Position numbers and translations under genes: made by a program. A stretch of 64,000 nt of DNA from the NCBI RefSeq assembly GCF_019623905.1, contig NZ_CP069370.1, positions 2,604,001-2,668,000 of the forward strand. The letters run 5' to 3'. Below the pieces are notes generated by a model that had not been told where the DNA came from, made no database searches, and saw only the letters and a program-made list of their open reading frames with translations. How positions within the stretch are numbered: the stretch's first letter is position 1; each line of letters begins with the position of its first letter. This document shows positions 27,085-35,640 of the stretch, piece after piece. This DNA comes from Neotabrizicola shimadae (GTDB taxonomy: Bacteria > Pseudomonadota > Alphaproteobacteria > Rhodobacterales > Rhodobacteraceae).

Positions 27085-27873
27085 ATGCCCGGACTGATGA
27101 CAGGCAAGCGCGGCCTCGTGATGGGTGTCGCGAACGAACGTTCCATTGCTTGGGGTATCGCCTCGGCCTTGGCTGCAGAAGGTGCGGAACTGGCCTTCTC
27201 GTATCAGGGCGACGCCTTCGGCAAGCGAGTCCAACCGTTGGCCGCCTCGGTGGGATCGGAGCTGCTGGTCGATGTTGACGTGGCAAATGAAGAAAGCCTC
27301 GACGCCTGCTTTGCCACCTTGCGCGAAACCTGGGGGCGGTTGGATTTCCTGATTCATGCCATAGCATTTTCAGACAAGGCGGAACTGACCGGTCGCTTCG
27401 TGAATACGACACGCGGCAATTTCTTGAATTCTTTGAACATTTCCTGTTTTTCGTTCATCGACTGCGCCCGCAGGGCCGCCGATCTGATGACAGATGGCGG
27501 CAGTCTGATTACCCTGACCTTCCAAGGATCGAACCGGATATCGCCCAACTACAACGTGATGGGTGTGGCGAAGGCGGCGCTGGAAAGCGCGACGCGCTAT
27601 TTGGCCAACGACCTTGGTCCACAGGGCATACGCGTGAATGCCATATCGCCTGGCCCGATGAAGACGCTAGCAGGTTCGGCGATTGGGGGTGCGCGGGCGA
27701 CCTTCCGGCATACCGAGGAAAACGCACCTTTGCGTGCCAACGCAACTCTGGAGACCATCGGTGGCACCGCAGTCTGGTTGTGTTCGGCCTATGGCGCAGC
27801 GACGACAGGCGAGATCGTTCACGTAGATGGCGGTTACCATATCATGGGCTTCCCCCAGGCCGAGAACATCTGA
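27085..27873 (+). CDS. fabI: Enoyl-ACP reductase (NADH), FabI type
   Basis: Last step of each fatty-acid elongation cycle; the target of triclosan-type inhibitors. 262 residues, SDR fold. The nucleotide-binding segment is GLVMGVANERSIAWGIA and the catalytic pair is Tyr-x6-Lys in YNVMGVAK. The FabI tail GEIVHVDGGYHIMGF is intact. It starts 10 bases after fabB with ACGGAGG upstream, and a hairpin follows. Confidence 0.97.
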   Translation: MPGLMTGKRGLVMGVANERSIAWGIASALAAEGAELAFSYQGDAFGKRVQPLAASVGSELLVDVDVANEESLDACFATLRETWGRLDFLIHAIAFSDKAELTGRFVNTTRGNFLNSLNISCFSFIDCARRAADLMTDGGSLITLTFQGSNRISPNYNVMGVAKAALESATRYLANDLGPQGIRVNAISPGPMKTLAGSAIGGARATFRHTEENAPLRANATLETIGGTAVWLCSAYGAATTGEIVHVDGGYHIMGFPQAENI

Positions 27874-27887
27874 CGCCGTCGGTGTGG

Positions 27888-27916
27888 CTGTCCTGGCGAG
27901 CACTTGCCCAGGACAG
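27888..27916 (+). terminator. Hairpin after fabI
   Basis: A 9-bp stem CTGTCCTGG/CCAGGACAG (27888-27896 with 27908-27916) lies 14 bases after the fabI stop. No T-run follows, so it may be a weak or factor-dependent terminator. Confidence 0.5.
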
Positions 27917-28005
27917 GAAACCCGACTAAAACCCTAAGCCAAGCGAAATCCAGCAGGATCACGGTCCGGCCAGATAGGCTCATCCCTCTTCTGACCGGTA
28001 TCCCA

Positions 28006-28935
28006 ATGAGTGCTTCTTCGCCTCGTCTCTCGCTCCGTCCGGCGGCTGTCATGGCTATTGCCGGAGTCATTTGGGTCGCGATCGCGTCAGGTCATGCCTC
28101 TAGCCAAGAAGCACCGCCCGATGTCGTAACCACAGCCCCCGGAGGTCTCTCGGCACCAGCATCCGAAGCGCCACCGAGCCTCCCCGGCATCGACTTCGGA
28201 CATCAGGGCACGTCAGTTTCCTTGCCCGATGGTGCGCCGAAGGGCGTAAGGCTGCCCGATTTGACGCCCATGGGAATGTACCGGGCGGCCCATCCAGTGG
28301 TGAAGGGGGTGATGATCCTGCTGGTTCTCGCCACGGTCGTCAGCTGGACGATCCTGCTGTACAAATCGGTCGAGATCGGACTGGCGCGTCGGCGGGTCAG
28401 GCACAGTCTCGCAGTCATTGCTACGGCGCAGTCTCTGGCAGAGGCAGCGGACGGTCTCGGCGCACGTCTGGATCCGTCCGCCTTGATGGCGAAGGCGGCG
28501 TTCCATGAATTGGTCCAATCCGCTCCTGCAATCGAACGGGCCGGTCCGGATGGCATCAAGGAGCGGGTGAGGTCCTTGCTGAACCGGGCGGATGCGGCAG
28601 CGACCAGTCGATTGCGGCGGGGTACGGGTCTGCTGGCCACAATCGGCGCCATCGCTCCTTTCGTCGGTCTGTTCGGCACCGTGTGGGGAATCATGAATGC
28701 CTTCGTCGGGATCGCGGAAAGCCGGTCCTCGAACCTCGCCGTCGTTGCGCCCGGCATTGCCGAGGCGCTCTTGGCCACAGCCATCGGGCTCGTCGCGGCA
28801 ATCCCTGCCGTGGTCATATACAATGTGTTCAGCCGCCGGATCGCGACCTATCGGTTGATGCTGGGCGATGCCGCCGCGACGGTGGAACGGTTGGTCAGCC
28901 GCGATCTGGACTTCGGCCGCGCGGGGAGGGCATGA
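28006..28935 (+). CDS. exbB: TonB-system biopolymer transport protein ExbB
   Basis: 309 residues. It has an N-terminal signal peptide (cleaved near ASSQ, about residue 33) and a ~70-residue Pro-rich periplasmic extension, as in the long ExbB variants. These are followed by the three-span MotA/TolQ/ExbB domain: first span GVMILLVLATVVSWTILLY, then the conserved LATIGAIAPFVGLFGTVWGIMNAF and the ALLATAIGLVAAIPAVVIYN span. With ExbD it uses proton flow to energise TonB. First gene of the heme-uptake block. No strong ribosome site precedes the ATG. Confidence 0.93.
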   Translation: MSASSPRLSLRPAAVMAIAGVIWVAIASGHASSQEAPPDVVTTAPGGLSAPASEAPPSLPGIDFGHQGTSVSLPDGAPKGVRLPDLTPMGMYRAAHPVVKGVMILLVLATVVSWTILLYKSVEIGLARRRVRHSLAVIATAQSLAEAADGLGARLDPSALMAKAAFHELVQSAPAIERAGPDGIKERVRSLLNRADAAATSRLRRGTGLLATIGAIAPFVGLFGTVWGIMNAFVGIAESRSSNLAVVAPGIAEALLATAIGLVAAIPAVVIYNVFSRRIATYRLMLGDAAATVERLVSRDLDFGRAGRA

Positions 28936-28936
28936 A

Positions 28937-29362
28937 GTGGGCTTTTCTGTCGGAGGCGGCGATCCCGAGGATGAAGGGGAACTCCACGAGATCAACGTCA
29001 CACCTTTCATAGACGTGATGCTGGTGCTCTTGATCATCTTCATGGTTGCAGCACCACTTTCCACAGTCGATGTGCCGGTTGACCTGCCAGGGACAAGTGC
29101 CCCGCCAGGTCCTCCACCCGAAGACCCTCTCTACCTGACGCTACAGAAGGATCTGACGCTCGTCGTCGACACGACCACTGTTCCTCGCGAAGGATTGGCA
29201 GCGGTACTCGATGCCCGCACCGGGCAACAGCGTGATCGCCGCATCTTTGTTCGCGCCGACCGCAGCGTGGACTACGGCGCGCTGATGCAGCTCATGGGAG
29301 ATCTGCGGACCGCAGGATACCTTAGGGTCGCCCTCGTCGGCATCGAGGGTAGCCCGCCATGA
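28937..29362 (+). CDS. exbD: Biopolymer transport protein ExbD
   Basis: 141 residues: short cytoplasmic N terminus, one membrane span with the proton-carrying Asp (NVTPFIDVMLVLLIIFMV), then a periplasmic domain. The start is GTG 28937, with GGGAGG 7 bases upstream, one base after the exbB stop. Its 3' end overlaps the tonB start by the ATGA arrangement. The acidic EGELHEINVTPFIDV is the classic ExbD/TolR signature. Confidence 0.93.
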   Translation: MGFSVGGGDPEDEGELHEINVTPFIDVMLVLLIIFMVAAPLSTVDVPVDLPGTSAPPGPPPEDPLYLTLQKDLTLVVDTTTVPREGLAAVLDARTGQQRDRRIFVRADRSVDYGALMQLMGDLRTAGYLRVALVGIEGSPP

Positions 29363-30207
29363 CGCATTCCTTGAGTTGGCACATGCCTCTGCGCCGACGC
29401 GACCGACTGGCCGAGGGAGCAGGCTGGCTCCTGTCCTGCACTCTGGTAACAACGGTCCTTGGCGGAACGTTGATCTGGACAGAGCGTCAGATAGGAGACG
29501 AACGCGGGGTCCAAGAGGCGATCATCCTTGAACTTGAGCCTTTGCCCCCCGTAGCCGCGGTTCCAGCTCCTCCACCATCTGTATCGGCGGTCGCGGCGTC
29601 TCTGCCCGACCCACTTCCACCCGCCGCCCATCAACCTCCCGTCAATCTATCAGAGCCCGACTCTGCGCTCGCTCCGATGCCAGAGGCAATGCTGCCGGAT
29701 CAGGCGACGCCGGACAGGCCACCGGTCCCCGCAATGCAGCCGAGCCCAGAGCCCGATTTTACGGTGGCGGCAGATCCGGCTCTCGCCGAAGCCCGTCCGA
29801 TGGCCCGCCCCGAACGGGAGAAGGCTATCAAGGCTGCTACTCCGGATGCAGAGCCGTCTTCCAGCTCGGTAGAAGCGGCCTCGACGCAGCCGCAGTCTTC
29901 GGCGGCTTCGAGAGCTGGCGCTACGGATGCAAAGGCGCAATGGGGCGCGGCAATCCGAAAGAGGGTCGAGCGTCGCAAGGCCTATCCCAGGGCCGCCCAG
30001 GGTGCCAATGGTGAAGTGGTTGTACGTATGGTGATCGGGACAACAGGATCACTTGAAAGCGTCTCGGTCACGCGATCTTCGGGCAATGTCGAACTGGACA
30101 AGGCTGCGTTGGCCGCGGTTCGCCGTGCAGGCCGATTTCCCAAGGCACCAGAGGCACTTGAAGGCAACCGTCACGTCTTCTCGTTGCCAATCCGATTTTC
30201 ACCCTAG
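29359..30207 (+). CDS. tonB: TonB energy-transducing protein
   Basis: 282 residues. An N-terminal membrane anchor (about 20-43) is followed by a long Pro/Ala-rich periplasmic spacer (50-190) and the TonB C-terminal domain (RVERRKAYPRAAQGANGEVVVRMVIG; VTRSSGNVELDKAALAAVRRAGRFPKAP). It carries the energy from ExbB-ExbD to outer-membrane receptors. Its place directly before the hemophore-receptor genes suggests a dedicated TonB for heme uptake, like HasB in Serratia. Confidence 0.92.
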   Translation: MTHSLSWHMPLRRRDRLAEGAGWLLSCTLVTTVLGGTLIWTERQIGDERGVQEAIILELEPLPPVAAVPAPPPSVSAVAASLPDPLPPAAHQPPVNLSEPDSALAPMPEAMLPDQATPDRPPVPAMQPSPEPDFTVAADPALAEARPMARPEREKAIKAATPDAEPSSSSVEAASTQPQSSAASRAGATDAKAQWGAAIRKRVERRKAYPRAAQGANGEVVVRMVIGTTGSLESVSVTRSSGNVELDKAALAAVRRAGRFPKAPEALEGNRHVFSLPIRFSP

Positions 30208-30231
30208 GACGCCCATTCCGAAGAATAAATG

Positions 30232-30260
30232 TTGACAGAAACAATAGGCATTTGCTAACG
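30232..30260 (+). promoter_or_regulatory. Putative promoter of the hemophore-receptor genes
   Basis: A perfect TTGACA (30232-30237) is followed, after 17 bases, by CTAACG (30255-30260). It lies in the 197-base gap between tonB and the first hemophore gene. The gap also holds GCGGACA-T-TGTCCGC (30377-30391) just before the start codon. I see no clear Irr or Fur box by eye. Confidence 0.5.
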
Positions 30261-30404
30261 GACGGTGTCTGCATGCAGCCCGCTTTGGCCCTGCAAGAAG
30301 TTCCGGAAGTGTTCCGGCCTTGAGCGCCCTTCTGCCAGTCCCATGCCGCGTACCCGCAAGGTGAACCCGCAACTGGGCGGACATTGTCCGCTGGACTGAA
30401 AGGC

Positions 30405-31400
30405 ATGATCTTGACCAAAGCCCTGACCATCGACGCGAGCGCCCTCTCGGGCGTGGACTTCAACAGCTACATCAACACGTTCTTTTCGTCGCTGGCCGCC
30501 GACTCGAACGATTTCTACGGCGGAACGCCCGATATCTTCTACGGCCGGCCCTATAATGTCAGCGGCTCTCAGGTGCTGTCCACCTACACAGAGGGCGAAG
30601 CTGCTTCCCCCTCGGTCGCGCTCATCGAAGGGGCAGACCTTGCCTATGACTACATCCATTATGGCTCGTCCTTTGGCCACGGAATCTCGGGGCATATCGA
30701 CAGCCTCACCTTCGGCACCTGGGTCGATGGCGTAGCGACCGGTACTCAGGGTATCGGCGAGTCCGGTGAGATTGCAGGGCTTGCCACCGGGCTTTTGATC
30801 GACGGTCTGGATCTCTCTGCCGCAGCCGGCAGCGGCACCGACACTTCGACCAACCTGGTCTACGGTGTCTACAAGGCGGTAAACGCCCTCGATGCCGCTT
30901 ATCTGTACGATCTGATCTCGACCTACGCGGTCGAGTTCACCGGTAGCGCCGGGAACGACTCCGTAGTCGCCTACAATCACGATGATGTGCTGATGGGTGG
31001 CGCGGGCAATGACACCATGCGGGGAGCCGGCGGCAGGGATGTGCTGCTTGGCGATGCAGGCGACGACCTGCTGTTCGGCAATGGTGGAGCCGATATCCTG
31101 CGTGGTGGCTCTGGCGCTGACCGGCTTGTGGGCGGCGGCGGGCGTGATCTTCTGACAGGCGGTTCCGGGGCGGATACCTTCATAATTGCCAAACTGCCCG
31201 CACAATCAGACATCGATATCATCACCGATTTCGAGACGGGCGTCGACCGCCTGTCGCTGCGGCAGTTCGGGCTGACCAGCCTGGACGACCTCACAGTTAC
31301 CGAGACCGCGGACTACGTCGATCTTGTCACTGGAACGCAGACGATCCGCCTCGAGGGCCTGACAGCCGCCGACCTCGACTCGGTGTCGATCCTGTTCTGA
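30405..31400 (+). CDS. HasA-like hemophore fused to RTX repeats (hemophore 1)
   Basis: 331 residues. Residues ~15-178 resemble the HasA heme-binding domain: SGVDFNSYINTFF, then DFYGGTPDIFYG, then YDYIHYGSSFGHGISGHIDSLTFG, which parallels the HasA Tyr75/His83 loop (HTLYGQLDSLSFG). Tyr81 or Tyr83 and His92 are the likely heme ligands; no His sits in the distal-loop position of HasA His32. Residues ~180-265 are RTX nonapeptides (GGAGNDTM, GDAGDDLL, GGSGADRL and others), followed by a C-terminal region that should hold the type I secretion signal. No N-terminal signal peptide, as expected for this route. The start is uncertain: TTG 30411 is better spaced from GAAAGG than ATG 30405. Confidence 0.8.
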   Translation: MILTKALTIDASALSGVDFNSYINTFFSSLAADSNDFYGGTPDIFYGRPYNVSGSQVLSTYTEGEAASPSVALIEGADLAYDYIHYGSSFGHGISGHIDSLTFGTWVDGVATGTQGIGESGEIAGLATGLLIDGLDLSAAAGSGTDTSTNLVYGVYKAVNALDAAYLYDLISTYAVEFTGSAGNDSVVAYNHDDVLMGGAGNDTMRGAGGRDVLLGDAGDDLLFGNGGADILRGGSGADRLVGGGGRDLLTGGSGADTFIIAKLPAQSDIDIITDFETGVDRLSLRQFGLTSLDDLTVTETADYVDLVTGTQTIRLEGLTAADLDSVSILF

Positions 31401-31410
31401 TCCACCAGGC

Positions 31411-31439
31411 AGGTGCGGCAGATCCGATCTGCCGCACCT
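31411..31439 (+). other. Intercistronic hairpin between hemophore 1 and receptor
   Basis: A perfect inverted repeat AGGTGCGGCAGATC/GATCTGCCGCACCT (14-base arms, 1-base centre) lies 11 bases after the hemophore stop and 21 before the receptor ATG. No T-run. It could attenuate read-through or stabilise the hemophore mRNA. Confidence 0.6.
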
Positions 31440-31459
31440 CCATCTGCGAAGGCTTCACC

Positions 31460-33466
31460 ATGACCCCACGTGCCATCCGTCCCAAGCAGGGACTAAAGGT
31501 CCTTGCGATCACCACACTCGCAGCAGCAGGCCCTGCCATTGCTCAGGAGGAAGATGGTGATGGCACAGTTCTGGACGCCATCGTCGTCTCTGATGAGGAA
31601 GCCTTGGGCCAGGCAGGCGGCACCGGGACACCATCGGAATCGGTCATCGAACAGGCGCAGATGGCAATCCAGTATGCCGGCGCGTCGATCCAGACCATCC
31701 TCGAAGGTTTCGCTGGCGTCACTGCCGAGACCATTCCCGGAGATCCGGCTGTTGCAGTCAACATTCGCGGCTTGCAGGGAGATGGCCGAGTCGCCGTGAC
31801 CATCGACGGGGCCCGTCAGAACTATGGGCGCGAAGGGCACGGTATCGGTTCGTCCTTCTACACCGATCCCGAGATGCTTAGGAGCATGGAAGTGGTGCGC
31901 GGCACGGCAAGTGCCGACGCCAGCGCCGGTGCCATCGGCGGGACGCTGGTGCTGCGAACAGTGACCGCGGAAGATCTGATCGCCGAAGGGGAAACCCAGG
32001 GCGGCGAAGCGCGCCTGCGGTTCGGCACACTGCTGGCTGAACCGACCGTCCACGCCGCCTGGGCAACGCAACTGAACGAATCCGCCACGGCCCTTCTGGC
32101 TTTCACACGAACGTCGGCGGCCAACTACACCTCGGGAGACGGAACTTTCGTCGAAGCCGAGGCCACGACTCTCTCGGGTCTCGCGAAGTTGTCCTATGCC
32201 ATCGACGACCGTCAGCAACTCACGTTCTCGGCCTCGCAGATGACCTCGGACTTCTACACTGGGGTCAGCGAGGGTTACCCGCGTGACAATGATCAGACGG
32301 CAAGAAACTTCATCCTGGACTACAGCCTTGGCGACGAATCGGATCCTTGGTCGCTGGATGCAACACTCTACCGCACTGTCACGCAGGTCTCGCAGCAGTT
32401 GGAAGACGCGGAGACAGGCGCGCTCGACGGGCTCGAGCGATCCTATGAAACGGCAACCGACGGGCTGCGGGCCCAACTGGACGGTTTTGCACAGACCGGC
32501 GCAATTGAACACGATCTCGCCTTCGTCGTGGAAATGTTCCAGGACAATGTCACGACGGATGATCCGAACTCGCCGCTGGGCAGCCTGACTGCCTCGGGCA
32601 TCCGAGACATCTGGTCGGTCTATGCCGAAGATGCCATCGGTCTGACAGAGACGACACAAGCCACGATTGGCCTGCGTTTTGACAGCTATCGGCTGTCCAG
32701 CGATGACGGCAGTTCGGAAGGAACCGGCACGTCTCCATCGCTGACGATCAGCCAGCAGGTTGGATCGGCCCTGACACTGTATGCCACGGCGGCCCAGGCC
32801 TATCGGCCGCCCACACTCTCGGAATCGCTGGTGAATGGGCAGCACCCTCCACCCGCCACGTTCTATATCCGCCCGAATCCGGACCTGAAGCCCGAAAGCA
32901 GCTTCAACCAGGAGATCGGGGCAACGCTCGCCATGAACGACCTAATGGTGGCGGGAGACACCCTGACCGGGCAGATTGCGGCGTATCGCAACGACGTGGA
33001 CGACTACATCGGCCTGGTGCGCCGGGGAGGCATCTTCAACGGCTACTACCAGTACGCGAACATCGACCAGGTGCGTATCGAGGGCGTCGAACTGGAGCTT
33101 TCCTACGACGCCGAATGGGTCTTTGCGTCCCTTTCAGGCCAGCAGATCAACGGCACCGATATGGCCACCGGCGAAGAAGCCGCAGGCATACCGCCAAACC
33201 GGATGGTCATGACCCTTGGGCTCCGCGATATCGAGACGATGCGCGAAGCCGGTGCGCGCCTGACCAGCGTGGCGGCGCGCGAAGAAGGCGAACTGTCCAC
33301 GGATGCGTGGCAGACCATCGACCTGTTCTTCAACATTCCCGTCGGCGCGACCGGCAACTTCGGCATCGCTCTGAACAACCTGACCGACGAGGAATACACC
33401 CAATACCTCAACACCCAGCCGTCGCCAGGGTTCAACGCACTGGCCTCGCTGACCTTTACGTTCTGA
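31460..33466 (+). CDS. TonB-dependent heme/hemophore receptor (HasR/HemR-like)
   Basis: 668 residues. Signal peptide (LKVLAITTLAAAGPAIA), then a TonB box (DAIVVSDEE), a plug domain (SIQTILEGFAGVTAETIPG; VNIRGLQGDGRVAVTIDG) and a 22-strand barrel ending in TFTF. The heme-receptor signature is YRPP (a FRAP equivalent), then a His (NGQH), then NPDLKPE (NPNL equivalent), the pair that brackets the heme-ligand His in HemR, HasR and ShuA. It is flanked by two hemophore genes, so HasR-like function is likely; it is shorter than Serratia HasR (~865) and lacks the N-terminal signalling extension. GAAGG precedes the ATG. Confidence 0.9.
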   Translation: MTPRAIRPKQGLKVLAITTLAAAGPAIAQEEDGDGTVLDAIVVSDEEALGQAGGTGTPSESVIEQAQMAIQYAGASIQTILEGFAGVTAETIPGDPAVAVNIRGLQGDGRVAVTIDGARQNYGREGHGIGSSFYTDPEMLRSMEVVRGTASADASAGAIGGTLVLRTVTAEDLIAEGETQGGEARLRFGTLLAEPTVHAAWATQLNESATALLAFTRTSAANYTSGDGTFVEAEATTLSGLAKLSYAIDDRQQLTFSASQMTSDFYTGVSEGYPRDNDQTARNFILDYSLGDESDPWSLDATLYRTVTQVSQQLEDAETGALDGLERSYETATDGLRAQLDGFAQTGAIEHDLAFVVEMFQDNVTTDDPNSPLGSLTASGIRDIWSVYAEDAIGLTETTQATIGLRFDSYRLSSDDGSSEGTGTSPSLTISQQVGSALTLYATAAQAYRPPTLSESLVNGQHPPPATFYIRPNPDLKPESSFNQEIGATLAMNDLMVAGDTLTGQIAAYRNDVDDYIGLVRRGGIFNGYYQYANIDQVRIEGVELELSYDAEWVFASLSGQQINGTDMATGEEAAGIPPNRMVMTLGLRDIETMREAGARLTSVAAREEGELSTDAWQTIDLFFNIPVGATGNFGIALNNLTDEEYTQYLNTQPSPGFNALASLTFTF

Positions 33467-33492
33467 CGCGCACGGCCATTAGGAGCATCGAC

Positions 33493-34491
33493 ATGACCAT
33501 CACGATATCCCTGACCGCCGATCCCGTGACCGGTGCTGGCGTCAACTTCGTCGCACAGTATCAGTCCTTCTTCGCGGACTTCACTCCGTTCGAACTGCCG
33601 CTGTTCCTGGGACCCAGCAGTTCCAGCACGACGCAGGTCGTCCACTTGGACACACCTGTCACGGGCCAGGAGTCCAATACCAAGGCGATCCTCGTCGAAG
33701 GGTCGAATTTCCTGTACACTTTCTCGGACCATGTTGTCAGCGGAACAATCAACACCATCCGCCTGACAACACTCGGCAACGCCTTGAATACCGGGACGGG
33801 CGACCTCGTGCTGAACGGCGGCATCGTCACGACGGCAACCGAGTCAATTTCGATCTCCGGCCTCGATCTGTCGAACGCACCGCATGTTCGCGGCGATGTC
33901 CACAATCTGATTGCCAGCTTCATGGGCGGCGGGCCAGGGGGCGAAACGATAGACACCACACTCCTGATGAATGTGATTTGGTACCAAGGCCACAACCTAC
34001 TTGGCTCGACCGGTGGCGACACGTATTGGGGCAGCGACTTCTCTGATGTTGTCCGGGGTTTCGGCGGCAATGACAGCCTGTACGGCAGTCTCGGCTCCGA
34101 CCGGATTTCTGGTGGTGGCGGTCGGGACTTGATCGTCGGTGGCGCAGGGCGCGACATTCTCACCGGTGGCGCTGGCGCTGATGACTTCCAGTTCCTCGCT
34201 GTCAGCGACAGTACCGTTGCGGTAGCCGGCCGAGACCGGATTGTCGACTTCGAGTCGGGCGTTGACGATATCGACCTGCGCAACATCGACGCCGACATCC
34301 GCGATGCGGATAACGATGCCTTCGTCTGGCGAGACAACCTGGCATTCAACGGGACGGCGGGAGCCTTGCACTGGCGCGCGATCACCGGCGGGGTCCTCCT
34401 TGAGGCCGACCTGAACGGAGACCGCATCGCAGACTTCGCGGTCTACCTCGACGGGGTATCCAGTCTGCAACGCGGGGACGTGATGCTGTAA
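33493..34491 (+). CDS. HasA-like hemophore fused to RTX repeats (hemophore 2)
   Basis: 332 residues, almost the same length and layout as hemophore 1 but strongly diverged. The N-terminal domain (~1-168) keeps the HasA pattern VEGSNFLYTFSDHVVSGTINTIRL: Tyr75 and His80 are candidate heme ligands, with a shorter loop than in hemophore 1. Residues ~170-240 are RTX repeats (GGNDSLYG, GGGRDLIVGGAGRDILTGGAGADDF), followed by a C-terminal secretion region with an EF-hand-like DLNGDRIADF. TAGGAG precedes the ATG, 26 bases after the receptor. Not a simple duplicate: the two probably differ in heme affinity or source. Confidence 0.72.
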   Translation: MTITISLTADPVTGAGVNFVAQYQSFFADFTPFELPLFLGPSSSSTTQVVHLDTPVTGQESNTKAILVEGSNFLYTFSDHVVSGTINTIRLTTLGNALNTGTGDLVLNGGIVTTATESISISGLDLSNAPHVRGDVHNLIASFMGGGPGGETIDTTLLMNVIWYQGHNLLGSTGGDTYWGSDFSDVVRGFGGNDSLYGSLGSDRISGGGGRDLIVGGAGRDILTGGAGADDFQFLAVSDSTVAVAGRDRIVDFESGVDDIDLRNIDADIRDADNDAFVWRDNLAFNGTAGALHWRAITGGVLLEADLNGDRIADFAVYLDGVSSLQRGDVML

Positions 34492-34498
34492 GAATTGC

Positions 34499-34526
34499 GG
34501 GGCCGGCTCCAATCGGGGCCGGCCCC
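34499..34526 (+). terminator. Hairpin after hemophore 2
   Basis: A 9-bp stem GGGGCCGGC/GCCGGCCCC with a 10-base loop begins 7 bases after the hemophore 2 stop, between convergent genes. No T-run. Confidence 0.55.
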
Positions 34527-34536
34527 GGCCCCTTCG

Positions 34537-35454
34537 CTACAAGGTTTTCGCCCCGGAGACCGCAAGGTAAATCGCATAAAGCGAGGCCGAAGCCGTAATG
34601 AACAGCCGGTTCCGGCGCGGGCCGCCAAAGGCAAGATTTGCGACCGCCTGCGGCACCAGGATCTTGCCAAGCCGAGTCCCATCTGGGGCGAAGCAATGCA
34701 CTCCATCCCCGGCGGACGACCAGAGATTGCCCTGCGAGTCCACGCGCATGCCATCGGGGATACCCTCATCGATGGTGGCAAAGACCCGCCGGCCGGATAG
34801 CCGCCCGTCCCTCTGGTCGCAAGCAAGGATGTGGCGCGGCGCATCGGGGACGTGGCTGGCGCCGCTGTCGGCAATATAAAGCGTCCGCTCATCTGGCGAG
34901 AAAGCCAGTCCGTTCGGTTGCAGAAAGTCCTCGGCCACTCTTGCAAGCTGACCGTCTGGCGCAAGTCGGTAGACGCCCCGCACCGGCTGCTCCGGTTCCG
35001 CCTGATAGCCTTCGTAGTCGGACAGGATTCCATAAGTCGGATCGCTGAACCACACGCCACCATCGCTGGCCACAATAACATCATTGGGCGAATTCAACCG
35101 CTTGCCCTGATAGCTTTCGGCCAGAACCGTGATCGAGCCATCCACTTCGGTTCGGGTCACACGGCGTCCGCCGTGCTCGCAGGTTACAAGCCGACCCAGC
35201 CGGTCGCGGGTATGGCCATTGGCAAAGTTGGATGGCTGGCGGAACACTGTAACCGCGCCACCGCCCATGGCATCGGATGACCAGCGCAAGATGCGCTGGT
35301 TGGGAATATCGCTCCACAGGAGGCATCCAAGGTCACCGAACCAAACCGGCCCTTCGGCCCACCTGCATCCCGAATAGAGCTCGTCCAACCGAGCGGACGG
35401 AGCGATCAGATGCATGAAGCGTGCATCGTCGATCTGGAACGGAGAAGATGACAT
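34537..35454 (-). CDS. SMP-30/gluconolactonase/LRE family lactonase
   Basis: 305 residues, six-bladed propeller. Metal-binding residues of the family are recognisable: Glu in WAEGPVW, Asn in NSPNDV and QPNGLAFSPDE, and Asp in GIPDGMRVDSQGNLW. Members hydrolyse sugar lactones such as gluconolactone or xylonolactone; no sugar-pathway genes are nearby, so the substrate is open. The start at 35454 has AAGGAG 8 bases upstream. Confidence 0.9.
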   Translation of the reverse strand: MSSSPFQIDDARFMHLIAPSARLDELYSGCRWAEGPVWFGDLGCLLWSDIPNQRILRWSSDAMGGGAVTVFRQPSNFANGHTRDRLGRLVTCEHGGRRVTRTEVDGSITVLAESYQGKRLNSPNDVIVASDGGVWFSDPTYGILSDYEGYQAEPEQPVRGVYRLAPDGQLARVAEDFLQPNGLAFSPDERTLYIADSGASHVPDAPRHILACDQRDGRLSGRRVFATIDEGIPDGMRVDSQGNLWSSAGDGVHCFAPDGTRLGKILVPQAVANLAFGGPRRNRLFITASASLYAIYLAVSGAKTL

Positions 35455-35640
35455 CGGGCACTCCTTCGGCGACCAAGACATGGCGACCGAGGCCGCATGG
35501 CTGGTGGTCACGTTCAGCCGGTCGGGATCATCCGCCAGCCCGCAACGAACCTATAGCCGTTCAGCGGGCAAGCAATGAGGAAGATATCCCGCAACGAACG
35601 GGCCCCGGATCGCCACCCTCTACCCCGGAACCCTGCGCGT

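Noticed and set aside
27874-28005. Irr/Fur box in front of exbB
   Set aside because: No TTTAGAA-type or GATAATGAT-type palindrome can be seen by eye; iron control remains an inference.
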